Below are positions 22,218-30,172 of a DNA stretch of 64,000 nucleotides, piece after piece. Numbering within the stretch: the stretch's first letter is position 1; every line of letters starts with the position of its first letter. A program made the translations under genes and the position numbers. Below the pieces are notes generated by a model. That model saw only the letters and a list, made by a program, of their open reading frames with translations. It did not search any database and was not told the DNA's origin. Origin of the DNA: DASQFQ01 sp038327685 (GTDB lineage Bacteria > Actinomycetota > Thermoleophilia > Solirubrobacterales > Solirubrobacteraceae); NCBI GenBank assembly GCA_038327685.1, contig JBBQLH010000001.1, positions 1 to 64,000 of the forward strand, given 5' to 3'.

Positions 22218-23723
22218 TCACTTGACGCGCATCTCCTTGAAGTCGTACGGCAGGTCCCCTTCGGGATAGCTGGCGCTCCTCAACATCGCGTAGCGGGTGC
22301 CGACGTATCGGTTCATCACGAAGCGCAAGCTGTTGACGGTGTTCGGTGGTTGAGGCACACGCGAGTGGCCGGGACCCGGGAGGTAGAACGCGCTCAGGCC
22401 CTTGACGCGGATGTCGTTCATCGCCGCCTCTCCGAACGGCTCGGGGTTCGCCTGGAATCCCTCATCCGACTGGATGACGACGACGGGTCGCGTCTTTGAC
22501 CGAGCGAAGATCTGATCGACCGCCTCGAGGAGCTTCCGGCTCGTCAGCTGGAGTTGCCGCAGGTAGTACGCCCGGCCCGCCGTCGAGGCGAGGCTCTCGT
22601 CGGTGTGGCCCGGGAAGGTGACCCGCTGTCCCTGCGCGCCGAAGACGTAGGGATCGTGCGGGAGCAGCGTGTGGAAGACGACGAACTTCGGGCCGGGTTG
22701 ATCCGGCACCGCGGCGAGCTGGGAGAAGGCGGACCGGATGCCGCCTCGAAAGCGCTCATCCGTCGCGGCCTGGTTGAAGCCGAGCGTTCCTCCCACGAGC
22801 CGCAGGACGCTCTGCCGCATCCACAGGTTTGGGAAGCCGTCGGGCGGAGCGAGCGCTGAGATGCCCGGGTTGCCGCCCGCGAACGTGACGTCGTCGGTGT
22901 CGAGGTGGACGTAGTGGTAGCCGAGCGAGCTCAACAGCCGGGACGCACGGTTGTCCTCCATCACCCGCTTGACCGGGCGGACATCCTCCGAGCTCTTGCC
23001 GAGGATGCGCGGAAAGGCGCTCAGGTACTCCAAGTTGAGCGCAGCCGCGATGTTCGACTCGCTGTCGGCGTAGGGACTGCGGCTCTGTTCGGAGACGACG
23101 AATCCGCGCTTCTTCAGCTGCCCGATGAACGCCGCGTTGTCGTAGTGGAAGTACTGCTTGAGGACGTCGCTGCGCGCGTAGTCGTCCGGGATGAGCACGT
23201 AGATGTCGGGTGGCCGGGCACCGCGCGACCGGACAGGTTTCTGCAACGGGGTCGGCCACAGGCGCGAGTCGGCGGCCGACAGCGAGGGGTGGTTCGCGTG
23301 ATAGATCGCGATGCCGGCGACCTGCGGGAGCGCCAGCGCTGCGGCGCCGACACCGAGGATGACGATGAGTTTGACGAGATCACGGCTCGTCCTCAGAACC
23401 GCGACGGTCCCGACGATCAGCAGCGTCACCCAGAGGGCGAAGAACCACCAGTCGCCGAGCCCCGCCTTGTCGGCGATGGGCCCGAAGTAGAAGAACGCGA
23501 GCACGACGAGCGACGCGAGGGCGCTCGCCTTCGCGGCGTTCCTGGTGGTCGACAGGAAGACGCCATAGAGCACGACGGCGGCCGCGGTGCACACCGCCAG
23601 CGGCCACCACAGGACGCTCAGCTCGAGCTCCGACTGGTTCTGCGCGAACAGCGACAGCAGCGGGAAGGCCGCGAACAGGATGGGTGGGAGGACAGGGACC
23701 GTCCGCTTCAACACGGCGCGCAC
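22218..23723 (-). CDS. Membrane-anchored alkaline-phosphatase-fold protein (sulfatase/phosphoglycerol-transferase-like)
   Basis: The 501-residue protein has five N-terminal membrane helices (to about residue 160), then a large extracytoplasmic domain. The domain starts with PPDIYVLIPDDYARSDVLKQ, which matches the first metal-binding strand of the alkaline phosphatase superfamily, and later has HTLLPHDPYVF and VVVIQSDEGF, the usual second and third metal-site segments (H-x-x-x-x-H-x-P and S-D-x-G). The expected Thr/Ser/Cys nucleophile is not evident: the region after the first Asp has SRSPYADSESNIAAALN. GTG 23723 is the longest start; GTG 23714, seven bases after a TAGCGT -10, is equally likely. 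It probably modifies an envelope glycan. Confidence 0.78.
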   Translation of the reverse strand: MRAVLKRTVPVLPPILFAAFPLLSLFAQNQSELELSVLWWPLAVCTAAAVVLYGVFLSTTRNAAKASALASLVVLAFFYFGPIADKAGLGDWWFFALWVTLLIVGTVAVLRTSRDLVKLIVILGVGAAALALPQVAGIAIYHANHPSLSAADSRLWPTPLQKPVRSRGARPPDIYVLIPDDYARSDVLKQYFHYDNAAFIGQLKKRGFVVSEQSRSPYADSESNIAAALNLEYLSAFPRILGKSSEDVRPVKRVMEDNRASRLLSSLGYHYVHLDTDDVTFAGGNPGISALAPPDGFPNLWMRQSVLRLVGGTLGFNQAATDERFRGGIRSAFSQLAAVPDQPGPKFVVFHTLLPHDPYVFGAQGQRVTFPGHTDESLASTAGRAYYLRQLQLTSRKLLEAVDQIFARSKTRPVVVIQSDEGFQANPEPFGEAAMNDIRVKGLSAFYLPGPGHSRVPQPPNTVNSLRFVMNRYVGTRYAMLRSASYPEGDLPYDFKEMRVK

Positions 23724-23727
23724 GCTA
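23722..23727 (-). promoter_or_regulatory. -10 hexamer upstream of the phosphatase-fold gene
   Basis: TAGCGT on the minus strand ends seven bases before GTG 23714. The same hexamer and spacing recur at 39386, 39468 and 44024. Confidence 0.45.
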
Positions 23728-23797
23728 GGGACGACGGATGAGACGACTCTGAGTGCTCCGCTCCCCCGGCCCTCATGCCCCGCTCATCCGGCGTGGC

Positions 23798-23803
23798 TAG
23801 GTT
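23798..23803 (+). promoter_or_regulatory. -10 hexamer of the gene at 23811
   Basis: TAGGTT lies seven bases before ATG 23811, with no ribosome site between. Confidence 0.45.
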
Positions 23804-23810
23804 CGACGCG

Positions 23811-23993
23811 ATGACCAGCACCTTCGCCTATCTCGATCCCGGCAGTGCGGGCCTCCTCCTCCAGATGATCGGCGGCGGGGTCGCAGCGCTCGTCGTGGCG
23901 ATAAAGCTCTTCTGGCGCAGGATCCTGAGGTTCCTCCACATCAGGACGGACGACCCCGACGCGGAGGCTGCCTCCCCGCCCGACCCGCAGTAG
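23811..23993 (+). CDS. Small membrane protein, 60 residues
   Basis: The product has one or two helices (AGLLLQMIGGGVAALVVAIKLFW) after the short motif YLDPGSAG, then an acidic tail. Small proteins beginning with Y-L-D-P-G-S occur beside polysaccharide and methyltransferase genes, and here the methyltransferase starts one base after its stop, so the two form an operon. The role is unknown. Confidence 0.72.
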   Translation: MTSTFAYLDPGSAGLLLQMIGGGVAALVVAIKLFWRRILRFLHIRTDDPDAEAASPPDPQ

Positions 23994-23994
23994 C

Positions 23995-25383
23995 TTGGCC
24001 CGCCGCGAGCCCGGGTCGTTCCGGGACCCCGAGAGCAGGGTCTTCTACACCGGGAGCGAGGTCTACCGCGCCCTCTCACACGAGGGCCTGGAGGACTTCG
24101 AGGCGCTGGCGGCGAGCGGCCTGCTCGATGACCCGCGGATCGTGGGGACCGAGCTCGCCGAGAGCGTGCCGGCCACGGACCTGCTCACCGGGGAGGTCGC
24201 CGCCGTCCTCAGGCACGAGCGGATCCCGTTCGTCTCGTATCCGTACGAGTGGACGTTCTCGATGCTGAAAGCGGCCGCCCTCCTGCAACTCGACCTGTTG
24301 CTGGCGGCGCTCGACCATGACCTGATCCTCAAGGACGCGACTCCCTACAACGTCCAGTTCATGGGGGCCCGGCCCGTGTTCATCGACGTGGGTGCGTTCG
24401 AACGCCTGCGCGAAGATGAGCTCTGGGTCGCTCAGCGCCAGTTCTGCATGCTCTACCTCTATCCGCTGCTCCTCCAGGCGGCGAAGAGCGTGAGCTTCCA
24501 GAGCCGGCTGCGCGGGTCGATCGACGGCATCCCGCCTGCGGAGATGCGTGCGCTCATGTCGTTCCGCGACCGCTTTCGCCGCGGCCTGACGACCAACGTC
24601 TTTCTGCGCGCGCGGCTCGAGCAACGCGACGCCGGAGGTCAGGCGGGGATCAAGTCGGAGCTGGGCCGACCCGGACTCGGGAAGCAGCTTGTCCTCGCGA
24701 ACGTGCGCAAGATGCGAAAGCTCGTCGCGAGACTCGACTGGGACCCGCCGGAAGGCGTCTGGCTGACCTACGGCGAGAACAACACCTACACGGACGAGGA
24801 CGCTCGGCGGAAGGACGGGTTCGTGCGAGCGATCGCCGCATCGCGGTCGTGGCCGCAGGTGTGGGACATCGGCTGCAACAACGGGCGTCATTCCCGCATC
24901 GCGGCGGAGGGAGCCCGGCATGTCATTGCGATCGACGGCGACCAGGGACCCGTAGAGCTCCTCTACCGCGAGCTCCGCGACGCCGGCGACGAGAAGATCC
25001 TGCCGCTGACGATGAACATCGCCGACCCCTCGCCGGGACTCGGCTGGCGTGGACTCGAGCGCAAGCCCCTGCTCGAGCGTGGCCGGCCGGACCTGGTGCT
25101 CGCACTCGCGCTCGTGCACCACGTGGCGATCGGCGCCAACGTCCCGGTCAGGGAGATCGTCGACTGGCTCGCGGCGCTCGGCGGTGCCCTGCTGATCGAG
25201 TTCCCGACGCGAGAGGACCCGATGGTGCAGAAGCTGCTCAGCCGGAAGCGCGCGGGTCTCCACCCCGACTACGAGCGCGAGTGCTTCGAACGCTGCCTCC
25301 ACGAGGCGTTCGACGTGCGCCGTTCCGAGCGCCTCCGCTCGGGCACCCGGATCCTCTACTTCGCCACGCCCAGGGGCGGCTGA
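23995..25383 (+). CDS. SAM-dependent methyltransferase with N-terminal kinase-like segment
   Basis: TTG 23995 starts a 462-residue protein. Residues about 95-135 hold LILKDATPYNVQFMG and ARPVFIDVGAFE, in the order of a kinase catalytic loop (D-x-x-x-x-N) and metal-binding Asp, but with Lys in place of the loop His. The C-terminal part is a class I methyltransferase: the SAM site VWDIGCNNGRHSRIAAEGA is near residues 287-305, acidic loop IAIDGDQG follows, and LVLALALVHHVAIG is the motif-II/III region. It is translated together with the small membrane protein before it. The substrate is unknown; the gene has an abrupt 3' junction with decayed sequence. Confidence 0.78.
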   Translation: MARREPGSFRDPESRVFYTGSEVYRALSHEGLEDFEALAASGLLDDPRIVGTELAESVPATDLLTGEVAAVLRHERIPFVSYPYEWTFSMLKAAALLQLDLLLAALDHDLILKDATPYNVQFMGARPVFIDVGAFERLREDELWVAQRQFCMLYLYPLLLQAAKSVSFQSRLRGSIDGIPPAEMRALMSFRDRFRRGLTTNVFLRARLEQRDAGGQAGIKSELGRPGLGKQLVLANVRKMRKLVARLDWDPPEGVWLTYGENNTYTDEDARRKDGFVRAIAASRSWPQVWDIGCNNGRHSRIAAEGARHVIAIDGDQGPVELLYRELRDAGDEKILPLTMNIADPSPGLGWRGLERKPLLERGRPDLVLALALVHHVAIGANVPVREIVDWLAALGGALLIEFPTREDPMVQKLLSRKRAGLHPDYERECFERCLHEAFDVRRSERLRSGTRILYFATPRGG

Positions 25384-25393
25384 CGGCGGCGCC

Positions 25394-25775
25394 GCAGCCG
25401 AAGCACTGATCCGGGACGTTGCCGGCGATCCGCGTGCGCGTGCGCGTGACCGGGAAGGTCGTGAACAGCCCGCCTCCCCTCCGCTCGGTCCCCCGCACCG
25501 CCGGCGAGCACGTTGTGCGTGATCAGCGAGTCGGTGAGGGTGAGCTCGACCGGCGGCCCGCTCAGGAAGACGCCGTTCCAGATGCCGCCGCCCTCCGCGA
25601 CGCCGCTCGGCCCGATGGCCTTGGCCGCGTTGTGGCTGACCACCGTGTTGCGGAGCTCGAGCGCGCTGGGCAAGGCCGTCGCCCCCCTTCGCCGACACCG
25701 GGTTGCCGACGATGTGCACGTTGGTGAGCGTCCCGCCGCCGTCCAGCTCGACCGCGGAGCCGGCCGGGCTGACGT
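25394..25775 (-). pseudogene. C-terminal remnant of a right-handed beta-helix surface protein
   Basis: Reading the minus strand in three frames gives a continuous beta-helix signature: SAVELDGGGTLTNVHIVGNP, then LELRNTVVSHNAAKAIGPSG and VELTLTDSLITHNVLAGG, then GGLFTTFPVTRTRTRIAGN and DQCFGC. At least two frameshifts separate the pieces, there is no start, and the natural stop after FGC is gone. Only about 120 residues of what is normally a much longer secreted protein remain. Confidence 0.65.
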
Positions 25776-25789
25776 CCTTCGCGCGCCTC

Positions 25790-26142
25790 AGCGCGTCGTT
25801 CCGGCGGAAGATCCAGCTCTCGGTCGACGGCGACTGGCTGGCCGACTACCCGGCGCCTTCGGCGTACCTACCGCAGTTCTTCGGCTGCCACGGCGGTCTC
25901 ACGAACGGCTACGTCTGCGACCGGAGGCTCGACCGAATCATGGCCCTGGCGACGGCGCTGCAGCTCCGCGACCAGCGGCGCGGCGCCGCCGCATGGGTGG
26001 AGGCCGACCGCAGGATCACGGACCAGGCGCTGTGGGTCCCGACGCGAACATCCACGCGCCCGAGCTCGTCTCGAGCCGCCTGCGCAACTTCCAGTTCCAC
26101 CCGGTCTGGGACTTCATCGCCGACCAGGTGTGGCTGCGCTGA
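25790..26142 (+). pseudogene. C-terminal remnant of a peptide/oligopeptide-binding protein (SBP_bac_5)
   Basis: The plus strand reads FRRKIQLSVDGDWLADYPAP, LPQFFGCHGGLTNGYVCDRR, and WVEADRRITDQALWVPT. It then shifts frame near 26040 to IHAPELVSSRLRNFQFHPVW and ends DQVWLR. This order (ADYP, C-D-x-x-L-D, D-R-x-I-x-D-Q-A-x-W-V-P, S-x-R-x-x-N-x-Q-x-H-P) is the C-terminal lobe of family 5 extracellular solute-binding proteins of ABC importers. No N-terminal part or partner permease is present. Its end overlaps the convergent arginase-family gene. Confidence 0.65.
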
Positions 26143-27037
26143 CGAGGCTCTCGGCGACCGCGCTCGCGAACCGCTCGAGGGTGCGCGCCCCCGCCTCGGT
26201 GTGATCGGGGTTCAGCTCGGTGATCGTGAGGCCGGCAACGCCCGGCGGCGCGAGCAGTCGATCGAGGGCTCGCAGCGCGTGATCGAAGGCGAGGCCCTGG
26301 TTGCGGCCCGTGTTCTCGGACAGGGGCACGTCGGTGAAGTCGATCACGTCGACGTCGAAGTGCACGAGGACCCGGCCGTAGCGATCCTCCATCAGCGCGC
26401 ACGCCCGAGCCGCAGCGCCCTCGGGGTCGGCGGCGACCTCATCGACCGGTACGACCGAGATCCCGAGACGGTCGATCGCCTCGCGCTCGAACGCCGTCGC
26501 CTGCTCGCGGCCCCATCCGAACAACAGGACATCCCCAGGCTCGAGCAGCGGAGCCCGCGGGCCGGCGGCCACCAGCTCCGGCACGGCGCCCTCCACGCCG
26601 AGCATGTGCGCCATGCCCATCCAGTCGAGCGCGCCCTCGGGAACGCTGGCGGGCAGGTTCAGGTCCGCGTGCGTGTCGAAGTAGATGAGCCCGACGCGCT
26701 CGGCGGCACTCACATGACCGGCCACGGCGCCGATCCCGACCGTGCAGTCGCCGCCCAGGACGAGGGTCGTCTCCCCTGCGCCGATCGACTCGCGCACGCG
26801 TTGCGCCGTGTCGCGCACGATCTCGACGACCGTGCCGAGATTCTGCGCGCGGGGGTTCTCGCGATCGGGACGCCAGCGCCACGGCTCGCGATCCCCGTGA
26901 TCGCGCACGTCGACGCCCGACCCTCGCAGCAGTTCAAGGAGACCGGCCCGCCGGAGCGCCGCCGGCGCCTGCTCCTGGCCGGGAGCGAATGCACCCGCGC
27001 TCGTCGGCACTCCGACCACACCGAGCGGACGGCTCAT
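26114..27037 (-). CDS. Arginase/agmatinase-family (ureohydrolase) enzyme
   Basis: The 307-residue protein has the binuclear Mn motifs of ureohydrolases: GGDCTVGIGAVAG in place of the usual G-G-D-H-S, FDTHADLN, and HFDVDVIDF, plus ITELNPDHTE near the C-terminus. The first metal ligand His is replaced by Cys (GGDC), as in some formimidoylglutamase-like and other divergent members, so the metal or activity may differ. It hydrolyses a guanidino compound in the usual case. It stands alone among gene fragments, with a -10 TACCAT seven bases before its ATG. Confidence 0.82.
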   Translation of the reverse strand: MSRPLGVVGVPTSAGAFAPGQEQAPAALRRAGLLELLRGSGVDVRDHGDREPWRWRPDRENPRAQNLGTVVEIVRDTAQRVRESIGAGETTLVLGGDCTVGIGAVAGHVSAAERVGLIYFDTHADLNLPASVPEGALDWMGMAHMLGVEGAVPELVAAGPRAPLLEPGDVLLFGWGREQATAFEREAIDRLGISVVPVDEVAADPEGAAARACALMEDRYGRVLVHFDVDVIDFTDVPLSENTGRNQGLAFDHALRALDRLLAPPGVAGLTITELNPDHTEAGARTLERFASAVAESLVSAATPGRR

Positions 27038-27044
27038 GGGCGCG

Positions 27045-27050
27045 ATGGTA
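27045..27050 (-). promoter_or_regulatory. -10 hexamer of the arginase-family gene
   Basis: TACCAT on the minus strand ends seven bases before ATG 27037; no ribosome site lies between. Confidence 0.45.
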
Positions 27051-27060
27051 TGCCCTGGCG

Positions 27061-27165
27061 ATGAGTACTGACCGCGGCGGGAGTCGGATGGCCATGCGAG
27101 TACAGATCAACGGCGCCCAGCTGTGCGCCGACACCTTCGGAGACCCCGCCCACCCGGCCGTCCTG
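27061..27165 (+). pseudogene. N-terminal stump of an alpha/beta hydrolase
   Basis: ATG 27061 (or 27088) opens a frame reading MAMRVQINGAQLCADTFGDP and AHPAVL, the typical first strands of alpha/beta hydrolases, which then becomes meaningless after about 35 codons. The downstream hairpin and the convergent SRPBCC gene mark the break. Confidence 0.5.
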
Positions 27166-27182
27166 GCAGGCAGTCCTCCCTG

Positions 27183-27211
27183 CGCCGCCGGTCCCCTCCG
27201 GGCCGGCGGCG
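27183..27211. terminator. Hairpin behind the SRPBCC gene
   Basis: CGCCGCCGG (27183-27191) pairs with CCGGCGGCG (27203-27211) around an 11-nt loop. It lies just past the end of the gene at 27220. Confidence 0.5.
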
Positions 27212-27219
27212 TGGATGGG

Positions 27220-27681
27220 TCAGCGTCGACCGAGTGCCCGCTCGGGCCCCTCGAGGAGCTCCTTGAGCCGGCGCAGGTCGTTGCGGTTGGCGCGTCGCAT
27301 GGCGCCGGTCATCACCGGCGCGGTCACCTTCGCGAAGCCGGCGGGCTCGCCGCGATTGCGGAGGGTCATCCTGGTGGCGCCGTCCACGGCGTCCTGCCAG
27401 CCGTAGGTGGTCTCCATCGCGAACGGTCCTTCGGCCGTCCTCATGACGAGCCGCTCGCCCGGCACCATCTCGGTGACCTCGTAGGTGTAGGCCAGGCGGC
27501 GGCCGAGGAACTGGGCGACGAACGCGATCCGGCTGCCGACCGCGAGCGGGCGCGGCGACCTCCACTCCACCGCCTTGATGTTCCGATACCACGCGGTCGC
27601 GTTGTCCGGATCGCACGCGAACGCGGCGACCTCGGCGCGCGGGCGGGAGATCTCGATCTCAGATCTGACATCGACCCCCAC
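27220..27681 (-). CDS. SRPBCC-fold protein (polyketide cyclase/dehydrase-like)
   Basis: The 153-residue product has the START-like fold order: SEIEISRPRAEVAAFACDPD at the N-terminus, WYRNIKAVEW, FLGRRLAYTYEVTEMVPGER, and a long C-terminal helix ending LRRLKELLEG. Such proteins bind hydrophobic ligands; no catalytic residues can be assigned. A ribosome site (GAAGGGG) precedes GTG 27681. It lies between a hydrolase stump and a glyoxalase stump. Confidence 0.82.
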   Translation of the reverse strand: MGVDVRSEIEISRPRAEVAAFACDPDNATAWYRNIKAVEWRSPRPLAVGSRIAFVAQFLGRRLAYTYEVTEMVPGERLVMRTAEGPFAMETTYGWQDAVDGATRMTLRNRGEPAGFAKVTAPVMTGAMRRANRNDLRRLKELLEGPERALGRR

Positions 27682-27821
27682 GCATTCACCCCTTCGGCCG
27701 CGGACGTGCGGAAGGCTACGCCTCCGGGTGGTGGTGGGTCTCCGATCGACGCCGCGTCAGCCCGGCGTCTCTCGAAGTACCATCGGCAAGATTACCTGAG
27801 TGCGAACGTGTCGCGTATCAC

Positions 27822-28025
27822 TCAATGTTTACTCCGCATTACTGTTCGACGGCTCCAGCCGGGGACGTCGCGCGCCTCGGCGACGACGTCGAAGTCGAGG
27901 ACGCCGACGGAGAAATCGCGCACGCGGTCGATGTCGGCGGTGCGCAGATGCACGTGTCCGATGCGCACGCCGGGGTCGATCGGGTGCTCGGCGGCCTGGA
28001 TCGGTCTGATGTTGCCTTGGGTCAT
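27822..28025 (-). pseudogene. N-terminal stump of a VOC/glyoxalase-family protein
   Basis: From ATG 28025 about 57 codons read as the first beta-alpha-beta unit of a vicinal-oxygen-chelate protein: GVRIGHVHLRTADIDRVRDF, then VGVLDFDVVAEARDVPGW. After that the frame loses similarity and stops at 27822. The first metal ligand His (GHVHL) is present, but the second half of the module is missing. Confidence 0.6.
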
Positions 28026-28030
28026 GCGCC

Positions 28031-28036
28031 TAGTCT
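28031..28036 (+). promoter_or_regulatory. -10-like hexamer before the gene at 28046
   Basis: TAGTCT lies nine bases before ATG 28046; no clear ribosome site is visible. Confidence 0.35.
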
Positions 28037-28045
28037 GCCGAAGCA

Positions 28046-29272
28046 ATGTCCGTGAAGGCCGTCTTCGCCGTGCTGGGTCTCACCCTTCTGCTCGCCGCCC
28101 CCGCCGACGCGCGACTGCGGCCCGTGGCGAAGCTGACCGCGAAGGCCGGCGCCTCCGGCGTGCGCCTGGCGTGGAAGGACCGCGCGCGCGGTGAGACCCG
28201 CTACGAGGTTCGGCGCCGCGGGCGCAAGGTGCGGCTCAAGGCCAACCGCAAGCGCTGGACGGATCGCCGCGCGGCGCCCGCCACGCGCTACCGCTACACG
28301 GTCCGGCCCTGCCGGCGCAGGCACTGCGCCCGCGGCCGCTCGGTCACGATAACCACGCGCCGGCGCGGCGGCGGCAGCGGCGGCACGGGAGGCAGCGGCG
28401 GCGCCGGCGGCACACCGGGCGGCGATGCCTTTGCCGGCAGCCCGATGATCGGCGCGTGCCCGGTGTTCCCGGCCGACAGCCCGTGGAACACGGACGTCTC
28501 GCAGGCGCCCGTCGACACCGCCCACGGCTATGTCGGCTCGCTCGCCGGGATGACGTTGTGGCCCGACTTCGGCGGCGCCGGCGCCTACGGCATCCCGTTC
28601 GTCAGCGTCCCGTTCACCCAGCCGCTCGTCCCCGTCTCCTTCGACGTGGCCGACGAGTCCGATCCCGGCCCCTACCCCACGCCGCTGGACGCCCCCGTCG
28701 AGGGTGGCAGCGACCGGCACGTGCTGACGCTGCGCCAGGGCGACTGCAAGCTCTTCGAGCTCTCCGCCGCGACGCGCGAGGGCGCCGGCTGGCACGCCTA
28801 CAGCGGCGCGGCCTGGGACCTGCGCTCCAACGCGCTGCGCCCGGAGCGGTGGACCTCGGCGGACGCCGCCGGGCTGCCGATGCTCCCCGGCCTCGCGCGC
28901 CGCGACGAGGCCGACAGCGGCGTCATCCGCCACGCGCTCCGGATCACCGTCCCGGTCACCCAGCGGGCCTACATCCACCCGGCCACGCACTGGGCGTCGT
29001 CGAGCACCGACCCCTCCCTCCCGCCGATGGGGCTGCGGCTGCGACTTCGGGCGAGCTACGACATCGGCGGCCTGCGCGGCCAGGCGCACGCGGTCGCCCA
29101 GGCGCTCAAGACCTACGGCGCGATCGTGGCCGACAATGGCGGCGGCTCGCCGCGGGTGTATGTCGGCGGCGCGGTGGACCCCGGCTGGAACGACGAGGAC
29201 CTCAACGGCATCAAGGCGATCCCGGCGAGCGCGCTCGAGGCGGTTCAGACAGGCCCGGTCGTCACTCCCTAG
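28046..29272 (+). CDS. Secreted protein: fibronectin-III-like domain, Gly-rich linker, large unknown domain
   Basis: The 408-residue protein has a signal peptide (VFAVLGLTLLLAAPADA), an FN3-like unit (residues 25-105, KLTAKAGASGVRLAWKDRA), a Gly/Ser linker (about 107-130) and a C-terminal domain. That domain starts MIGACPVFPADSPWNTDVSQ and contains ESDPGPYPTPLDAPVEGGSD, WTSADAAGLPMLPGL, YIHPATHWAS and YGAIVADNGG. It is a secreted domain I have seen in actinobacterial proteins without a known activity; the conserved His and Asp residues suggest a hydrolase or sugar-binding role. Its stop shares CTAG with the ZIP gene. Confidence 0.75.
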   Translation: MSVKAVFAVLGLTLLLAAPADARLRPVAKLTAKAGASGVRLAWKDRARGETRYEVRRRGRKVRLKANRKRWTDRRAAPATRYRYTVRPCRRRHCARGRSVTITTRRRGGGSGGTGGSGGAGGTPGGDAFAGSPMIGACPVFPADSPWNTDVSQAPVDTAHGYVGSLAGMTLWPDFGGAGAYGIPFVSVPFTQPLVPVSFDVADESDPGPYPTPLDAPVEGGSDRHVLTLRQGDCKLFELSAATREGAGWHAYSGAAWDLRSNALRPERWTSADAAGLPMLPGLARRDEADSGVIRHALRITVPVTQRAYIHPATHWASSSTDPSLPPMGLRLRLRASYDIGGLRGQAHAVAQALKTYGAIVADNGGGSPRVYVGGAVDPGWNDEDLNGIKAIPASALEAVQTGPVVTP

Positions 29273-30126
29273 GCGCCGCCGTACGCGACCACGAGGTCGG
29301 TCGCGATCCCGAGCAGGAAGCCGATGCCGAGCATGTAGAGGCCGAGCTCGGCGAACCCCTGGCGACGGACGCCCGCCCAGATCTCGCCGATCACGTAGAG
29401 GATGGCGCCGCCGGCCAGCGCGAAGAAGCACAGCTCGAGGGCATCGCTGGTCACCTGGTAGCCGACCATCGCGCCGAGGAAGGTCGGACCACCGGCGACG
29501 AGGCCCGCCAGCCCCAGCCAGCGCCAGCTGGGGCGCACACCGCCGAGCGGGCCGACGATGCCGAACCCCTCGGTCGAGTTGTGCAGCGCGAAGCCGATGA
29601 TCAACACGGTCGCAAGCCCGATCTCGCCGGCCTGAGCCGAGACGCCGATGGCGAGGCCCTCCGCGAAGTTGTGCAGGCCGATGGCGGCCGCGATCACCAT
29701 CGCGGTGCGCAGCGCCGCGCGCTCGACGCTCTCGAACGCCCGCCGCTGGTCGTGGATCTCGGCCGTGCCCATCGCCGCGGTCGACTCGGCGCCCGCGATC
29801 GGCGCGCGGCGGAATCGCTGCAGGCGGCGCTGTACCGTCGCGATGCCTCCGACGCCGGCCATGAAGCCCACGCTCAGCAGCGCGAACAGGCCGATCACCG
29901 GCCACAGCGTGGCGTCGTGCTGCTTGTAGGCGTTGAGGTGGGTCTCGATGATCCCCAGGCCCTCCGCGCCGACATCCATGAACAGGAAGGCCAGGATCCC
30001 GGCCGACAGCATCGACAGGCCGACCCTGGCGCGGGGGCTGAGGCGCTGCGCGCGGCCGATCGGCAGACCGAAGAAGATCGTGAAGCCGGCGATCGCGCCG
30101 AGTGCCGCGGTGGCGGCGAAGGACAT
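29269..30126 (-). CDS. ZIP-family metal transporter
   Basis: The 285-residue protein has eight membrane helices and the two metal-coordinating helices of ZIP importers, HNFAEGLAIG (helix 4) and ALHNSTEGFGIVGP (helix 5). It imports Zn, Fe or Mn into the cytoplasm. The loop between helices 3 and 4 is short and not very His-rich. A ribosome site (AGGAGC) precedes ATG 30126, and a DtxR/MntR-like inverted repeat lies just upstream, consistent with repression when metal is plentiful. Confidence 0.9.
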   Translation of the reverse strand: MSFAATAALGAIAGFTIFFGLPIGRAQRLSPRARVGLSMLSAGILAFLFMDVGAEGLGIIETHLNAYKQHDATLWPVIGLFALLSVGFMAGVGGIATVQRRLQRFRRAPIAGAESTAAMGTAEIHDQRRAFESVERAALRTAMVIAAAIGLHNFAEGLAIGVSAQAGEIGLATVLIIGFALHNSTEGFGIVGPLGGVRPSWRWLGLAGLVAGGPTFLGAMVGYQVTSDALELCFFALAGGAILYVIGEIWAGVRRQGFAELGLYMLGIGFLLGIATDLVVAYGGA

Positions 30127-30151
30127 GGAAGCTCCTGGGGTCAGTGGGCCC

Positions 30152-30167
30152 GTTAGGGTGCCCTAAC
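30152..30167. promoter_or_regulatory. DtxR/MntR-like operator of the ZIP gene
   Basis: GTTAGGG (30152-30158) and CCCTAAC (30161-30167) are perfect complements around TG. The TTAGG-centre-CCTAA pattern is that of the DtxR/IdeR/MntR family. No such regulator gene is in the window. Confidence 0.68.
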
Positions 30168-30172
30168 TCCTA

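Noticed and set aside
28378..28430. The Gly-rich stretch as a possible tandem repeat or recombination site
   Set aside because: It encodes the flexible linker of a secreted protein in frame; the repetition is imperfect GGC/AGC codon use.
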